From Bacteroidia bacterium (lineage in GTDB: Bacteria; Bacteroidota; Bacteroidia; J057; JADKCL01): a stretch of 64,000 nucleotides of DNA. Numbering within the stretch: position 1 is the stretch's first letter; each line of letters starts with the position of its first letter. A model generated the notes under the pieces. That model did not search any database, had not been told where the DNA came from, and was given only the letters and a program-made list of their open reading frames with translations. The stretch is taken from assembly GCA_020635905.1 (NCBI GenBank), contig JACJYV010000001.1:1302001-1366000 (forward strand). Reading direction: 5' to 3'. Of the stretch, positions 41,622 through 50,700 are shown piece after piece. The position numbers and the translations under genes are program-made.

Positions 41622-42665
41622 TCACTCGGTCTTGATGCTCAGCACAAATTCTCCCTCCTGCAATCCGTCGGCGCCGGCCACCCCGATCACCACCCGGTAA
41701 GGGCGCTGAATGGCATTGAGATATACGGTGCGGGTATGGTCCTGGGTCTTGCCGCGTTTGGGATAATCCCACTTGTGCTCCGCCTCGCAGGAGACACAGG
41801 AATTGAGGTTGGGCGGGAAGGCCTGGCTGGTGGTGCCGTCCTGGTAGGCATAGAGACTGAGGTTGGCATTTTTGTCTTTGGGCGCCACCGTGATTTCCAT
41901 TTTGGAATAGGCAGGTATTTCGGTGACAAAGAAGACATGGTTGCCGGTAAATTTGCTGTTCTGGGTGGCGGGAAAGCAGGCCACCGAGCTGTTGGCCGCC
42001 CAGCCCAGGTCGCGGATCACGGTGCCCTCTTTCAGATCGCCTCCGTAGGACAGGGTTTGCCCTTTGGTGGCTTTGGCAGAATAGATTTTCAATTCTTCCT
42101 GGGGAGCATTGTCCGTCACTTTCGACTTCAGATCAATCTTCAATTCATAGCCTCCGCTGGTCAAGCCTTCTTCCCCGGCCACCCCGATGAAGATGTTATA
42201 GGGGTTTTTGATGGAATTGAAGAATATGGAGCGGGTATGGTCCTGGGTTTTGCCTGCTTTGGGATAATCCCAGCGGTGGTCGGCCTCGCAGGAAACGCAA
42301 CTGGCCAGGGCCGGCGGGGTGACAAAGCTGGTTGGGCCCACCTGGTAGCCATACAGACTGAAATTATTGCCCGCCCGGTCGTCGGGGATGAGGGTGATGG
42401 TCACCTCAGAGTAGGGCGGAATCTGAAACCCGTGCAGCACATGGTTGCCCCTGAATTTGGGGTTCTGGGTGGCAGGCCAGCAGGCATTGCTGCTTTGGGC
42501 GGCCCAGGTGAGGTCATCCATCAAAGCTCCATCAGCCAGATTGCCCCGGTACTCTGTGATTTGGTTGGGTACGGCCTCTATGGCATGGACATTTTCAGGA
42601 AACTGGGCGGCAAGGTGAGTGGTCATGAGGATCAGGGTAAGGAAGAAAAGGAATTGCTTTTTCAT
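41622..42665 (-). CDS. Secreted protein with two tandem cysteine-containing domains
   Basis: 347 residues with a signal peptide (KKQFLFFLTLILMTTHLAAQ). Two ~155-residue copies follow. Each contains AC(W/F)PATQN, then GNHV, a LSLYAYQ/FSLYGYQ strand, SCVSCEA, WDYPK.GKTQDHTR, and an IGVAG.(E/D)GL..G ending. The four cysteines per repeat probably make disulphides in the periplasm or outside. No known family comes to mind; the beta-rich layout resembles pre-peptidase-type domains. It stands 190 bases upstream of the candidate effector gene on the same strand, so a shared function (for example a surface receptor or immunity protein) is possible but unproven. Confidence 0.75.
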   Translation of the reverse strand: MKKQFLFFLTLILMTTHLAAQFPENVHAIEAVPNQITEYRGNLADGALMDDLTWAAQSSNACWPATQNPKFRGNHVLHGFQIPPYSEVTITLIPDDRAGNNFSLYGYQVGPTSFVTPPALASCVSCEADHRWDYPKAGKTQDHTRSIFFNSIKNPYNIFIGVAGEEGLTSGGYELKIDLKSKVTDNAPQEELKIYSAKATKGQTLSYGGDLKEGTVIRDLGWAANSSVACFPATQNSKFTGNHVFFVTEIPAYSKMEITVAPKDKNANLSLYAYQDGTTSQAFPPNLNSCVSCEAEHKWDYPKRGKTQDHTRTVYLNAIQRPYRVVIGVAGADGLQEGEFVLSIKTE

Positions 42666-42766
42666 GGTGTGTGGCTTTGGATGTAATTAAATATAGGGAA
42701 AATTTATTCGAATTCCCCCAAAACCAACAGCCTGAAACAACTCCTCCTCCCCTTTACCTGCACACC

Positions 42767-44020
42767 CTACAACCCCAGATACTCCAATCCCGAAGCATCG
42801 ATCCGCTTGAGGGACTGCAAGACCCATTCGTCGGAAACGGGATACTCCGTATAGAGTCGCTCCCGGAAATTCCACACCACCACCCGCGTACGGCGAAAAT
42901 CAATGGTGGCCAGCAATTCGGGCGAAATGGGATGGGTGTTTTGTACCCATTCGGGAGAATCTGCCTCGGCCCCGGGCGGCAGGGGACATTGGGTAAAGTC
43001 GATCTCGAAGGTGGGTTGAAGCCGGGTATTATAGCGGATCACTTTGCCCGCGCTGGTATCGGTAAGGAAATAGCCCTCCCCCACCGAAATCAGGCTGTGG
43101 GGACAGCCACCCAGGTCCTGAGCCACAAAAGTGGCCTGGCCCGTGCTGCGGTCCACGCAAACCGCTTCGCCCGTCTGCCAGAAAGTAATCATGATCTTTT
43201 GGCCTCCCTCTGCATAATAGGCCGAATTGATGAGCTTGACCCGCTCCCATTTTTGCAATCCCAGCCGGGCGGGCAGGCCGCTCAGGTCCACCTGGTGAAT
43301 CCAGGCCTCTCCCCTTTCGGGCAGATGGTTGGCATTGACCCGCTTTTCGGCTTCCTCAGGCGTGAGGTATTCCACCCGGGTGCCTTTGGGAAAGGCTGGG
43401 ATTTCGTCGCCCCGGTCCACGATGGTCAGGCCGTGGCCGTTGGTGTGCATGCCGTGGTGCCAGGGACACCACTCCCAGGTCACTTCCAGGGTTTGGATAT
43501 TCATCTCGATCACCCGGTCCAGGCCCGTCAAAGATATCAGGACATGATCGGGTCGGGCGGGATGATACTGCACCGTATGCACATTATATAATTCGATTTT
43601 GCGGCCCTTGTGGAAGGCATGGGTCAGGGTTTGCTCCAGGGCCCCCGTTTCGAGGTTGACCAGACGCAGGCGGGTATCGTCGTGAAAGACAAACAGGCCC
43701 TGGCGACCGCGGCAAATAAAATCGTAAGGCTCAATGCCGGTCTGGTTGAGGGGATGGGAATCGTCTCCCCGCAAAAGTGCGGACAGGCGTCCGAAACGGA
43801 TGAATCCGGGCAGGGACTGACGCATTTCCTTGAATACGCCTCCTTCACGGATGGTTTGCTGCTGCAGGCGGTAACGTTCGCGGCGGTAACTGCCGCCCGC
43901 TTCGGCCTTGGCGGTGAGTACAATGGGCAGATCGGCCCCCAGGCCCTCCACCCGGGTAAAGGACCCGGCCAGGCTGAGTTGGGTTACGACCGGTCGTTCA
44001 AGTACATTCAGAGTTGTCAT
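42767..44020 (-). CDS. Arylsulfotransferase-like beta-propeller protein
   Basis: 417 residues, no signal peptide. Repeated propeller-type strands are seen (GLFVFHDDTRLRLVNLETG, YNVHTVQYHPARPDHVLIS, VIEMNIQTLEVTWEW, YFLTDTSAGKVIRYN). The 'H.V...P..PDHVLIS...LDRVIE...QTLEV.WEW' run is the pattern seen in ASST-type and related six-bladed propellers. A cluster of histidines (CPWHHGMHTNGHG) could bind metal or form an active site. The start overlaps the end of the MurE-like gene by 23 bases, so it is translationally coupled as the last gene of a three-gene operon. The enzymatic role is unknown. Confidence 0.7.
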   Translation of the reverse strand: MTTLNVLERPVVTQLSLAGSFTRVEGLGADLPIVLTAKAEAGGSYRRERYRLQQQTIREGGVFKEMRQSLPGFIRFGRLSALLRGDDSHPLNQTGIEPYDFICRGRQGLFVFHDDTRLRLVNLETGALEQTLTHAFHKGRKIELYNVHTVQYHPARPDHVLISLTGLDRVIEMNIQTLEVTWEWCPWHHGMHTNGHGLTIVDRGDEIPAFPKGTRVEYLTPEEAEKRVNANHLPERGEAWIHQVDLSGLPARLGLQKWERVKLINSAYYAEGGQKIMITFWQTGEAVCVDRSTGQATFVAQDLGGCPHSLISVGEGYFLTDTSAGKVIRYNTRLQPTFEIDFTQCPLPPGAEADSPEWVQNTHPISPELLATIDFRRTRVVVWNFRERLYTEYPVSDEWVLQSLKRIDASGLEYLGL

Positions 44021-45470
44021 AAAGTTGCTTTAATATTTTTTGGATGATTTGTAATTCATTGAAGTGAACCTCCTGATCGCCCATGATCTGGGAGCGCTCG
44101 TGGCCCATGCCGGCAAAGAGGATGGTATCGCCCTCCCGGGCCTGTCCGAGTACCCAGGCTATGGCCGCGGCGCGGTCGTAGTCGATGTGGGCAGGCGGCC
44201 GCCTCATGCCGGTCTGGATGGCCCGGATGATGTCGCGGGGAGACTCATTGCGGGAGTTGTCGCTGGTGAGCACCACCTGATCGGCAAAGGTGTCGGCGCT
44301 TTCGCCCATTTGGGCCCGCTTGCCCTGATCACGGAAGCCGCCACAGCCAAACAGCACCCACAATTTGCCCGGGGTATGGGGGCGCAGGGTTTGCAAGACG
44401 GAGGCAAGGCCGTCGGGATTGTGGGCATAATCCACCACCAGATTCAGGCCGCGGTCGTTGGGGATAAATTCGGTACGGCCGGGAGGCAGGGCCGCAGTTT
44501 CGATCAGGGAAATGGCTTCTTCCAGGGCAAAACCCAGGGTAAGCAGGATACCAATCGCGGCGGTGGTATTCTGCAGGTTGTACTTTCCGGGCAAATGGCA
44601 TTGTATGCGGGCCGAACCCAGGGGCGTATTGAGCCAGGCGCTGGATTGCTGCAGGCTCAGGCGGGCATCGCTCAGCCGCAGGTCGGCCTTTGAGTCAAAA
44701 CCGTAGGTCCAGCGGTCAGCAGGGGGATTCATTTGCGGCCACCAGGGATTATCCGCACAAAGGAGGGCCCGGGGAAAGCCGCCCTCCGGGCGCAGGCACT
44801 CAAACAGGCGGGCTTTGGCCGCGGCATAGACCTCCATGGTGCCGTGTACATCGAGGTGGTCGCGGGTGAGGTTGGTAAATACCCCGGTATGAAAGCCCAC
44901 ATCGTCCACCCGGTGGGCCCGCAGGCCAAAACTGCCCACTTCCATCACGGCCAGGTTACAACCCTGATCCGCCATTTGGCCAAACAGGGCATACAGTTCG
45001 GGCGGATTGGGGGTGGTGCGGGTAAGGGGCACAGTCTGGCCAGCGATGGTGGCCCCCAGGGTACCCATGCGGCCGATTTTCCAGCCCCGGGTGGTCAGGG
45101 CCGATTCGATCTGGGTGGTGATGGTGGTTTTGCCATTGGTGCCTGTGATCCCGATCACGGGAAACTGGTCGGCGGGCCGCCCGGCAAATTCCGCCGCCAG
45201 GCGGGAAAGGGCGATGGCCGCATTTTCCACCTGGAAAATGATCTTTTCTCCCGCTTCGGCCGGACGGTCGAGAATCAGGAGCCGGGCCGGGCTTTGCAGT
45301 ACTTTATCGTGGTAATCGCCGTGCCAGTCGCGGATACCCACGGCCAGGGTTTGCGGGGTAATCTCAGCCGGGAGAAAGGAAACACCCTCCACCTGCATTT
45401 CCGCCACCTCCCGGGGGGCGGTCAGGCCGATGTGTTGCAGCAATTTCCCCAGTGGGTATGATTTGTTCAT
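43998..45470 (-). CDS. MurE-like amide ligase (Mur ligase family)
   Basis: 490 residues from the ATG at 45470 (MNKSYPLGKLLQHIGL); the longer upstream frame overlaps the SDR gene and is unlikely. It has the Mur ligase P-loop GITGTNGKTT, a central domain with TNLTRDHLDVHGTME and YAAAKARLFE (the lysine normally carbamylated), and a C-terminal domain (VVDYAHNPDGLASVLQTLR). In MurE the amino-acid pocket is DNPR plus ESP; here it reads DNSRNESP, so the substrate may differ from meso-DAP. The usual KGHE is MGHE. It may be the cell's MurE or a paralogue in a secondary pathway with its SDR and propeller neighbours. Confidence 0.85.
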   Translation of the reverse strand: MNKSYPLGKLLQHIGLTAPREVAEMQVEGVSFLPAEITPQTLAVGIRDWHGDYHDKVLQSPARLLILDRPAEAGEKIIFQVENAAIALSRLAAEFAGRPADQFPVIGITGTNGKTTITTQIESALTTRGWKIGRMGTLGATIAGQTVPLTRTTPNPPELYALFGQMADQGCNLAVMEVGSFGLRAHRVDDVGFHTGVFTNLTRDHLDVHGTMEVYAAAKARLFECLRPEGGFPRALLCADNPWWPQMNPPADRWTYGFDSKADLRLSDARLSLQQSSAWLNTPLGSARIQCHLPGKYNLQNTTAAIGILLTLGFALEEAISLIETAALPPGRTEFIPNDRGLNLVVDYAHNPDGLASVLQTLRPHTPGKLWVLFGCGGFRDQGKRAQMGESADTFADQVVLTSDNSRNESPRDIIRAIQTGMRRPPAHIDYDRAAAIAWVLGQAREGDTILFAGMGHERSQIMGDQEVHFNELQIIQKILKQLYDNSECT

Positions 45471-45489
45471 GTCTGCCCTCCTGAAATTT

Positions 45490-46287
45490 TTAAAGGGATT
45501 TGGTACGCCCCCCGTCCACCGTGAGGTTGACCCCGTTGATATAGGAGGCGGCGGGAGAACTGAGGAAGGCCACTGCGGAGGCGATTTCAGCAGGTTCGCC
45601 AAAACGTCCGGCAGGAATGTCTTTTTTCATGCGGGTAGAGATTTCCCCTGCACTTACTCCCGCCACCCGGGCCCGGTTTTCAATGAGTTGGTCCAGTCGC
45701 CCGGTGCGGGTGGCCCCGGGCAGCACATTATTGACCGTTATGCCATAACTGCCGTATTCATTGGCCATGGTTTTGGCCCAGTTGGCCACCGCTCCGCGGA
45801 TGGTATTTGAGACGCCCAGCCCGTCGAGGGGCTGCCTGACTGAGGTGGAAATGATGTTGACGATACGGCCAAACCCCTCGGTCTTCATCCCTTCGATCAC
45901 CGCTTTGGCCAGAATCTGGTTGCAAATCAGGTGGTTGTGAAAGGCCTGCACAAATTCAGATTCTTCGGCCTCCAGAATACCGCCCCCTTTGGGGCCGCCT
46001 GTATTATTGATGAGGATGTGGATGGGTTGCCGCGCGGTCAAGGCGCCAATCTGTGCTTTCAGATTCTCACTATCGTTGAAATCGACCTGGAGATACTGGT
46101 GCCGCTGCCCCCGGGAGGTATCGAGCCGGGAACAAAGTTCCTGCAATAAACCGGCGCTGCGGGCAGCCAGGGTAAGGCTTGCCCCGAGTTCAGCCAGTTG
46201 CAAGGCGACTGCCTTGCCTATTCCCTGACTGCTCCCGCAGACCAGGGCATTTTTTCCGGTCAAATCCAGATTCATCATAGCTTTCAT
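45490..46287 (-). CDS. SDR-family protein with atypical active site
   Basis: 265 residues with a Rossmann fold: nucleotide loop VCGSSQGIGKAVA, NNTGG after ILI, and the C-terminal SYINGVNLTVDGGR typical of classical SDRs. However, the catalytic YxxxK is replaced: the equivalent segment reads GVSNTIRGAVANWAKT, as in the SDR subgroup with 'SNT.R'. It may act on a different substrate class or be non-reductase. The first gene of the operon: its stop lies 19 bases before the start of the MurE-like gene. The name 'ketoacyl reductase' should be avoided. Confidence 0.85.
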   Translation of the reverse strand: MKAMMNLDLTGKNALVCGSSQGIGKAVALQLAELGASLTLAARSAGLLQELCSRLDTSRGQRHQYLQVDFNDSENLKAQIGALTARQPIHILINNTGGPKGGGILEAEESEFVQAFHNHLICNQILAKAVIEGMKTEGFGRIVNIISTSVRQPLDGLGVSNTIRGAVANWAKTMANEYGSYGITVNNVLPGATRTGRLDQLIENRARVAGVSAGEISTRMKKDIPAGRFGEPAEIASAVAFLSSPAASYINGVNLTVDGGRTKSL

Positions 46288-46462
46288 GCGCGGATGCCAT
46301 TCATTTGAATGAATGAACCATCCTTTTTGGTTAAGAATTCAGGCCCCGGGTATTAATCCAGGTGTATTTTCCTTGAAAATTTGTCTGACGTTCGGTTTCC
46401 TGAGGGTGATAAAAAATTGAAAATCTGTAATTCCTGTCTCTTGAGGGTTGTGGAGGAATGCA

Positions 46463-46480
46463 AAAATACAATTGTATTTT
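46463..46480. promoter_or_regulatory. 18-bp perfect palindrome, possible operator
   Basis: AAAATACAATTGTATTTT is a perfect, loopless palindrome, AT-rich, about 180 bases upstream of the SDR gene start. It could bind a dimeric regulator. No experimental counterpart is known to me. Confidence 0.35.
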
Positions 46481-46650
46481 ATAGCTTTTACCAACGCCAG
46501 AATTTTTTATTAAAATTTTTAAGGGAAGGGAGATTTATAGCTAAAGAGAAGGGAGGAAGACCGATCCTTTCACAGGGTGGCTACCCGGGAGCAGGGGTCG
46601 TGAAATGGGAATAATCGTTAAATCCAAAAATGACGGACCCCAAGGGCGTC

Positions 46651-46682
46651 ATCTTTTTCTGGCCTTTGGCCCGAAAAAAGAT
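46651..46682. terminator. Bidirectional hairpin terminator candidate
   Basis: ATCTTTTTCTGGCC and GGCCCGAAAAAAGAT pair almost perfectly around a TTT loop, with T-rich flanks in both directions. It lies downstream of the XRE gene copy 2 (ending at 46851, minus strand). Confidence 0.6.
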
Positions 46683-46850
46683 ACTGTCAGGGAACTATAA
46701 TTCAGGATGATATGGAACAGCTTTATTACCCTTAAGTTGACGCCATGGTATAAAATAGTAGTTTCTATGCTGGTCCCGGCGGAGATGCAATTTGCCAAGG
46801 TCTGGGGGGTAAAAAAAAACGCAGGGACAGGCGTGACCGGGCTGCCGTGA

Positions 46851-47180
46851 TTATTCACCGATCAGCCTGCCCTGCAATTCGTTTATTTTCTTCAGATAGG
46901 CAATTTCGCTTTGCAACTGCTCCACCTCCAGCCTCAGGTGGTAAAGTTCCTTTTGAGCAGCTTCCACTTTCTCCCGCCCCACCAGATCCACGGAGAGCAT
47001 TTCAAAAAAATCGAACTCCAGGGCCATGCTGATGCGTTTGAGCAATTTGGTATCCAATGAATCCCGTTTGTAGATGCAATACACATTCTGCTTGGAGGTA
47101 TTGATCTTCCCTGCCAATTCTGTGGGGCCGAGGCGCAGATTGCGGGCTCTCAGCCTGATTTCTTCTCCAATGTGATTCAT
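46851..47180 (-). CDS. Small XRE-type regulator with coiled coil (copy 2)
   Basis: 109 residues, paralogue of the gene at 39743 (GEEIRLRARNLRLGPTELAG, INTSKQNVYCIYKRDSLDTK, then ALEFDFFEMLS). The C-terminal coiled coil is LYHLRLEVEQLQSEIAYLK followed by KINELQGRL. It precedes the two-component island on the same strand order and may be co-regulated with it, but 110 bases separate it from the receiver gene upstream. Its DNA target cannot be told. Confidence 0.85.
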   Translation of the reverse strand: MNHIGEEIRLRARNLRLGPTELAGKINTSKQNVYCIYKRDSLDTKLLKRISMALEFDFFEMLSVDLVGREKVEAAQKELYHLRLEVEQLQSEIAYLKKINELQGRLIGE

Positions 47181-47289
47181 TTTGCAATGTTTTTAAGTTT
47201 GTTTTCAATTAATGGCCTGGGTGCAAAGACTGCCGGCAAAACCCGGCACAAACCATCCGGTTACTGGCCGTGCGGGTTTTACCTCAGTC

Positions 47290-47694
47290 CTATTTGATGA
47301 TATTTTTACTGATAAAAGTATTTCCCTCAAGTGCGTTTTCGATGCATATGCGGTAATCTTCGAGATCATCTGTTTTAAGGAGATAACCAATGGCCCCGGC
47401 CTTCATCATTCGATTCAGGGTTTCGTCATTGTCATTCATGGAAAAGCCAATGATCTTCTGTTCGGGGAAAACTTCCCTGATTTGCCTGGTGGCAGCTATT
47501 CCGTCCAGGTCGGGCATACTGATATCCATAAATATGATATCGGGTTGATGCGCCAGGATAAGATCAGGGCCATTCTTTCCCGAAGAACTTTCGGCAATGA
47601 AGGCATCAGCATACAAATGCCTCAACTTCATCTCCAGGCTTTCCCTGATTATTTTTTGATCATCTATGATTAAAAATCTGATTGAACGTTGCAT
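47290..47694 (-). CDS. Stand-alone response regulator receiver
   Basis: 134 residues, a single REC domain. It starts RFLIIDDQKIIRESLEMKLR (acidic pair), the phosphorylated Asp is in DIIFMDISMPDLDG, and KTDDLEDYRICIENALEG lies near the end. There is no output domain after it, only ~15 extra residues. It lies 86 bases downstream of the CheB/CheR histidine kinase gene, so it is the likely phosphate acceptor of that kinase. Confidence 0.9.
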   Translation of the reverse strand: MQRSIRFLIIDDQKIIRESLEMKLRHLYADAFIAESSSGKNGPDLILAHQPDIIFMDISMPDLDGIAATRQIREVFPEQKIIGFSMNDNDETLNRMMKAGAIGYLLKTDDLEDYRICIENALEGNTFISKNIIK

Positions 47695-47780
47695 GATTAT
47701 TCAGTTGAGCTGATCTCAGAAAAATGGTTGGGGGATTTCTGAAGGCCTCAAAAATGTTTTTTTACGTTCGAAAGTTTGCC

Positions 47781-50700
47781 TCAGTGGCTGAATACACTTA
47801 CCCGGGCAGTGGTGCCCCTGCCAATCACAGAATCCACCAGCAACTCACCTCCCAGTAATTCGGCCCGGGTAAACAGGTTTTTCAGGCCAATTCCAAAAGA
47901 GTTTTTGCGTGATTTTTCCAGGTCGAATCCCTTACCATCGTCCTCCACGGTGATGTGGATCATGCCCGCTTTTTCTTTTAGATTCATGCGAATCTGACTG
48001 CATCCTGAGTGCTTTACCGCGTTGGAAACCAGTTCCTGGGCGATGCGATACAGTTCACGGATGAGTAATTTGTCGGGCTTGCCTTTGAAATTCTCGTTGC
48101 GAAAAGAGATGATGTGCTTGCCGCCCGAGTTGAAGCTGTCGCAAAGGCCGGTCAGTATGCCAGGCAAATCAGAATCTTCCAGCATGGGTGGAAGCAGGTT
48201 GTGAGAGATGGCCCGGTATTCCTGGATGGCATCCTCGATCAGGGCCATGGGTTTTTCCAGGTAGGATGAATGATCCTCATTTAGTTCCTGGGCCATGCGC
48301 ACCTGCATTTTGAGGGCCGAGATGATCTGTCCGAGCCCGTCGTGGAGCTCCTGGGCAATGCGTTTCCGCTCCTTCTCCTCTCCCTCTATGAGGGCATTGA
48401 TGATGGAAGCCCGGTTGTTTTTGGAATCAGTGATATCGCGGATGATGTAAATGGCTTCTTTCGAATTGCTTTTGACCACCCTTACTTCGTAGTTCTCAAA
48501 TCCCCTTCCCTTTTTGATCTCGTACTCAAATCCCAGGAATTTATTCACCTTCAGTGCTTCCTCCAGGTATTTTTTGTAAAGGATTCCGACCTGCTGGGGA
48601 AAGATTTCCCAGATCAGGCGGTTGGGAATTTCCTTTTCCTTCACCGTAACACCTCCACGGATGCCGTGGGTTTCGATGTCGAGAACCCGGCCTTCGTTAT
48701 TGACACGGATGATCATATCCGGCACCGCTTTGAGCATGGCCTTGCTGCGGGCTTCGCTCAGGTGCAATTCTTCCGCCACTTTGATCTGCTCGGTGATATT
48801 CTGACTGATCCCGCCTACATAATGGCGGTCGTTAAGGCCCACGAAGGGGAAACGAACCGTGCGATACACAAAGGTTTCGTCTCCGTGCACCCGCTTCTCG
48901 ATGCTCACGTTGGCCTCTTTCTTGAGGAATAATTCTTCCAGACTGCCTTTCAGTTCCTCGCTCAGAGTCACAGGATAGACGGCTGAAGCGGGTTTTCCCA
49001 CCAGGTCCTGCCGACGGATATTGAAATGCTCTTCAAAGGCTTTGTTGATGTAGATAAATTCACCCCGCTTGTTTTTGATCCAGGTAAGCATGGGCGAGTG
49101 CTCCATGAAGGAATCAAAGGAGCGCTGGCTTTCGGCCAGGGCTTTTTTGATCACCACCAGGCTGGTAATTTCCACGAAGGTGAGCACCACGCCCTCGATT
49201 TGGCCGGTTTCGTTTTTGTAGGGCAGCAGGCGCATCAGGTACCATTTGGAACCACCCTTGACCTCCTTCTCGACCTGGGTACCCGATGACAGTACTTTTT
49301 CCGCATCCTCCACGATATTGATGTTGCCCAGATTATTGGTAAAGTTGCTGATGGGGCGGCCCACGTCAGTGACCAACAGGTTGAACTGGTCTTTGATGGC
49401 GGGGGTAAAGGTACGGATGCGCAGGTTTTTATCCAGGAAGATGGTGCCTATCTCCGTGCTTTTGAGGAAGTTGTCCATGTCGCCATTGACCTGGGCCAGC
49501 TCCTGAATCTTCAGTTGGTGCTCGGCGTTGACGGTGTGTAATTCTTCATTTACACTCTGCAATTCCTCGTTGGTACTCTGCAACTCCTCATTGGCGGCCA
49601 GCAACTCTTCGTTGGTGGCCTGCATTTCCTCGTTGCTGGTTTCGAGTTCCTCAATGGTCAGCTGCAGGTTTTCCTTGGTTTCCTTGAGTTCCTGCTCCAG
49701 ATCTGTGATAAGGGCACTGTCTTTGGTACTGGTGGTAAAGTCCCTTACCTTTTTATTGGCCAGCTCCTCCAGACTATGCTCAAAGAAGATGATCAGGTAA
49801 TATTTTTTCGAATCCAGCTTATCCATGAAGAAGGGCTTAACCAGAACCACCACTTTGCGGATGTTATTCTCCTCGCGCAGCCTGACTCCTTTATAAACAG
49901 AATCCAGCTTTTCCTTGACGGATTTGCGAATGGCGGTGTTGATGGCAATGACCATGCTGTCGGGCAGCATTTTCTGGAGATTCACGCTGAATCCTTTTTC
50001 GGGCAGGGTAATGTATTTATTCAGATTCCCGTTGGCGTGCAGGATATTGAGGTGCTCGTCTGTATAGACACTGGCGCAACCCAGTTCCTCGGTCAGGGCA
50101 TCGTTGAGTACTTCAGCCAGCTTATTTTCGCGGGTATTGTGCCGGGCCAGCCCTCCGCGGACTAAACCGTTGGAGATGAGAGAGTTGCGGTGGGTGGAGT
50201 TTTTGAAGGCATCAAAATTAATGGTGCGGGCCACTTCCTTGTTGCGGTAAATTTTCCAGCGACGGTCAATTTCCTCAAATACATTTTTGAAATCGCCCAC
50301 AGTTTCGCTGGGCCCCAGGCAGAGGTATCCCCCAAAATTGAGTGCATAATGCAGGGTGGTGAGCATGCGCGACTGCATGTCGGGCTGCAGATAGATCATG
50401 AGATTGCGGGTGCAGATCAGATCCATTTTATTGAAGGGCGGATCCTGCAGCACATTGTGGTGGGAGAAAATGATCATGCGCCTGATCTCCTGGATGATCT
50501 GGTAGGAATTGCCTTTTTTGACAAAGTACTTGCGCAGCCGGGTGGAGGTAATATCGCCCACACTGCTTTCCTCATAAAGTCCTTTGCCTGCTTTGTCGAT
50601 GGATTCCCGGTCGAGATCAGTGGCAAAGATTTTGATTTCCACATGCCTCTGCATGATTTCCATGGCTTCCTTGAAGAGAATGGCGATGGAATAGGCTTCC

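Larger units (their letters stand above)
46288..46850. other. Intergenic region with palindrome, hairpin and IS-end motif
   Basis: 563 bases between divergent-looking units; no supported gene. An 18-bp perfect palindrome AAAATACAATTGTATTTT lies at 46463-46480. A strong hairpin ATCTTTTTCTGGCC/GGCCCGAAAAAAGAT lies at 46651-46682 (likely bidirectional terminator). CTTAAGTTGACGCC at 46732-46745 matches the IS4-type terminal motif. Confidence 0.6.

Noticed and set aside
46381..46614. 77-codon plus-strand frame in the intergenic gap
   Set aside because: Contains the AT palindrome and repeated low-complexity codons, no family pattern; not supported.
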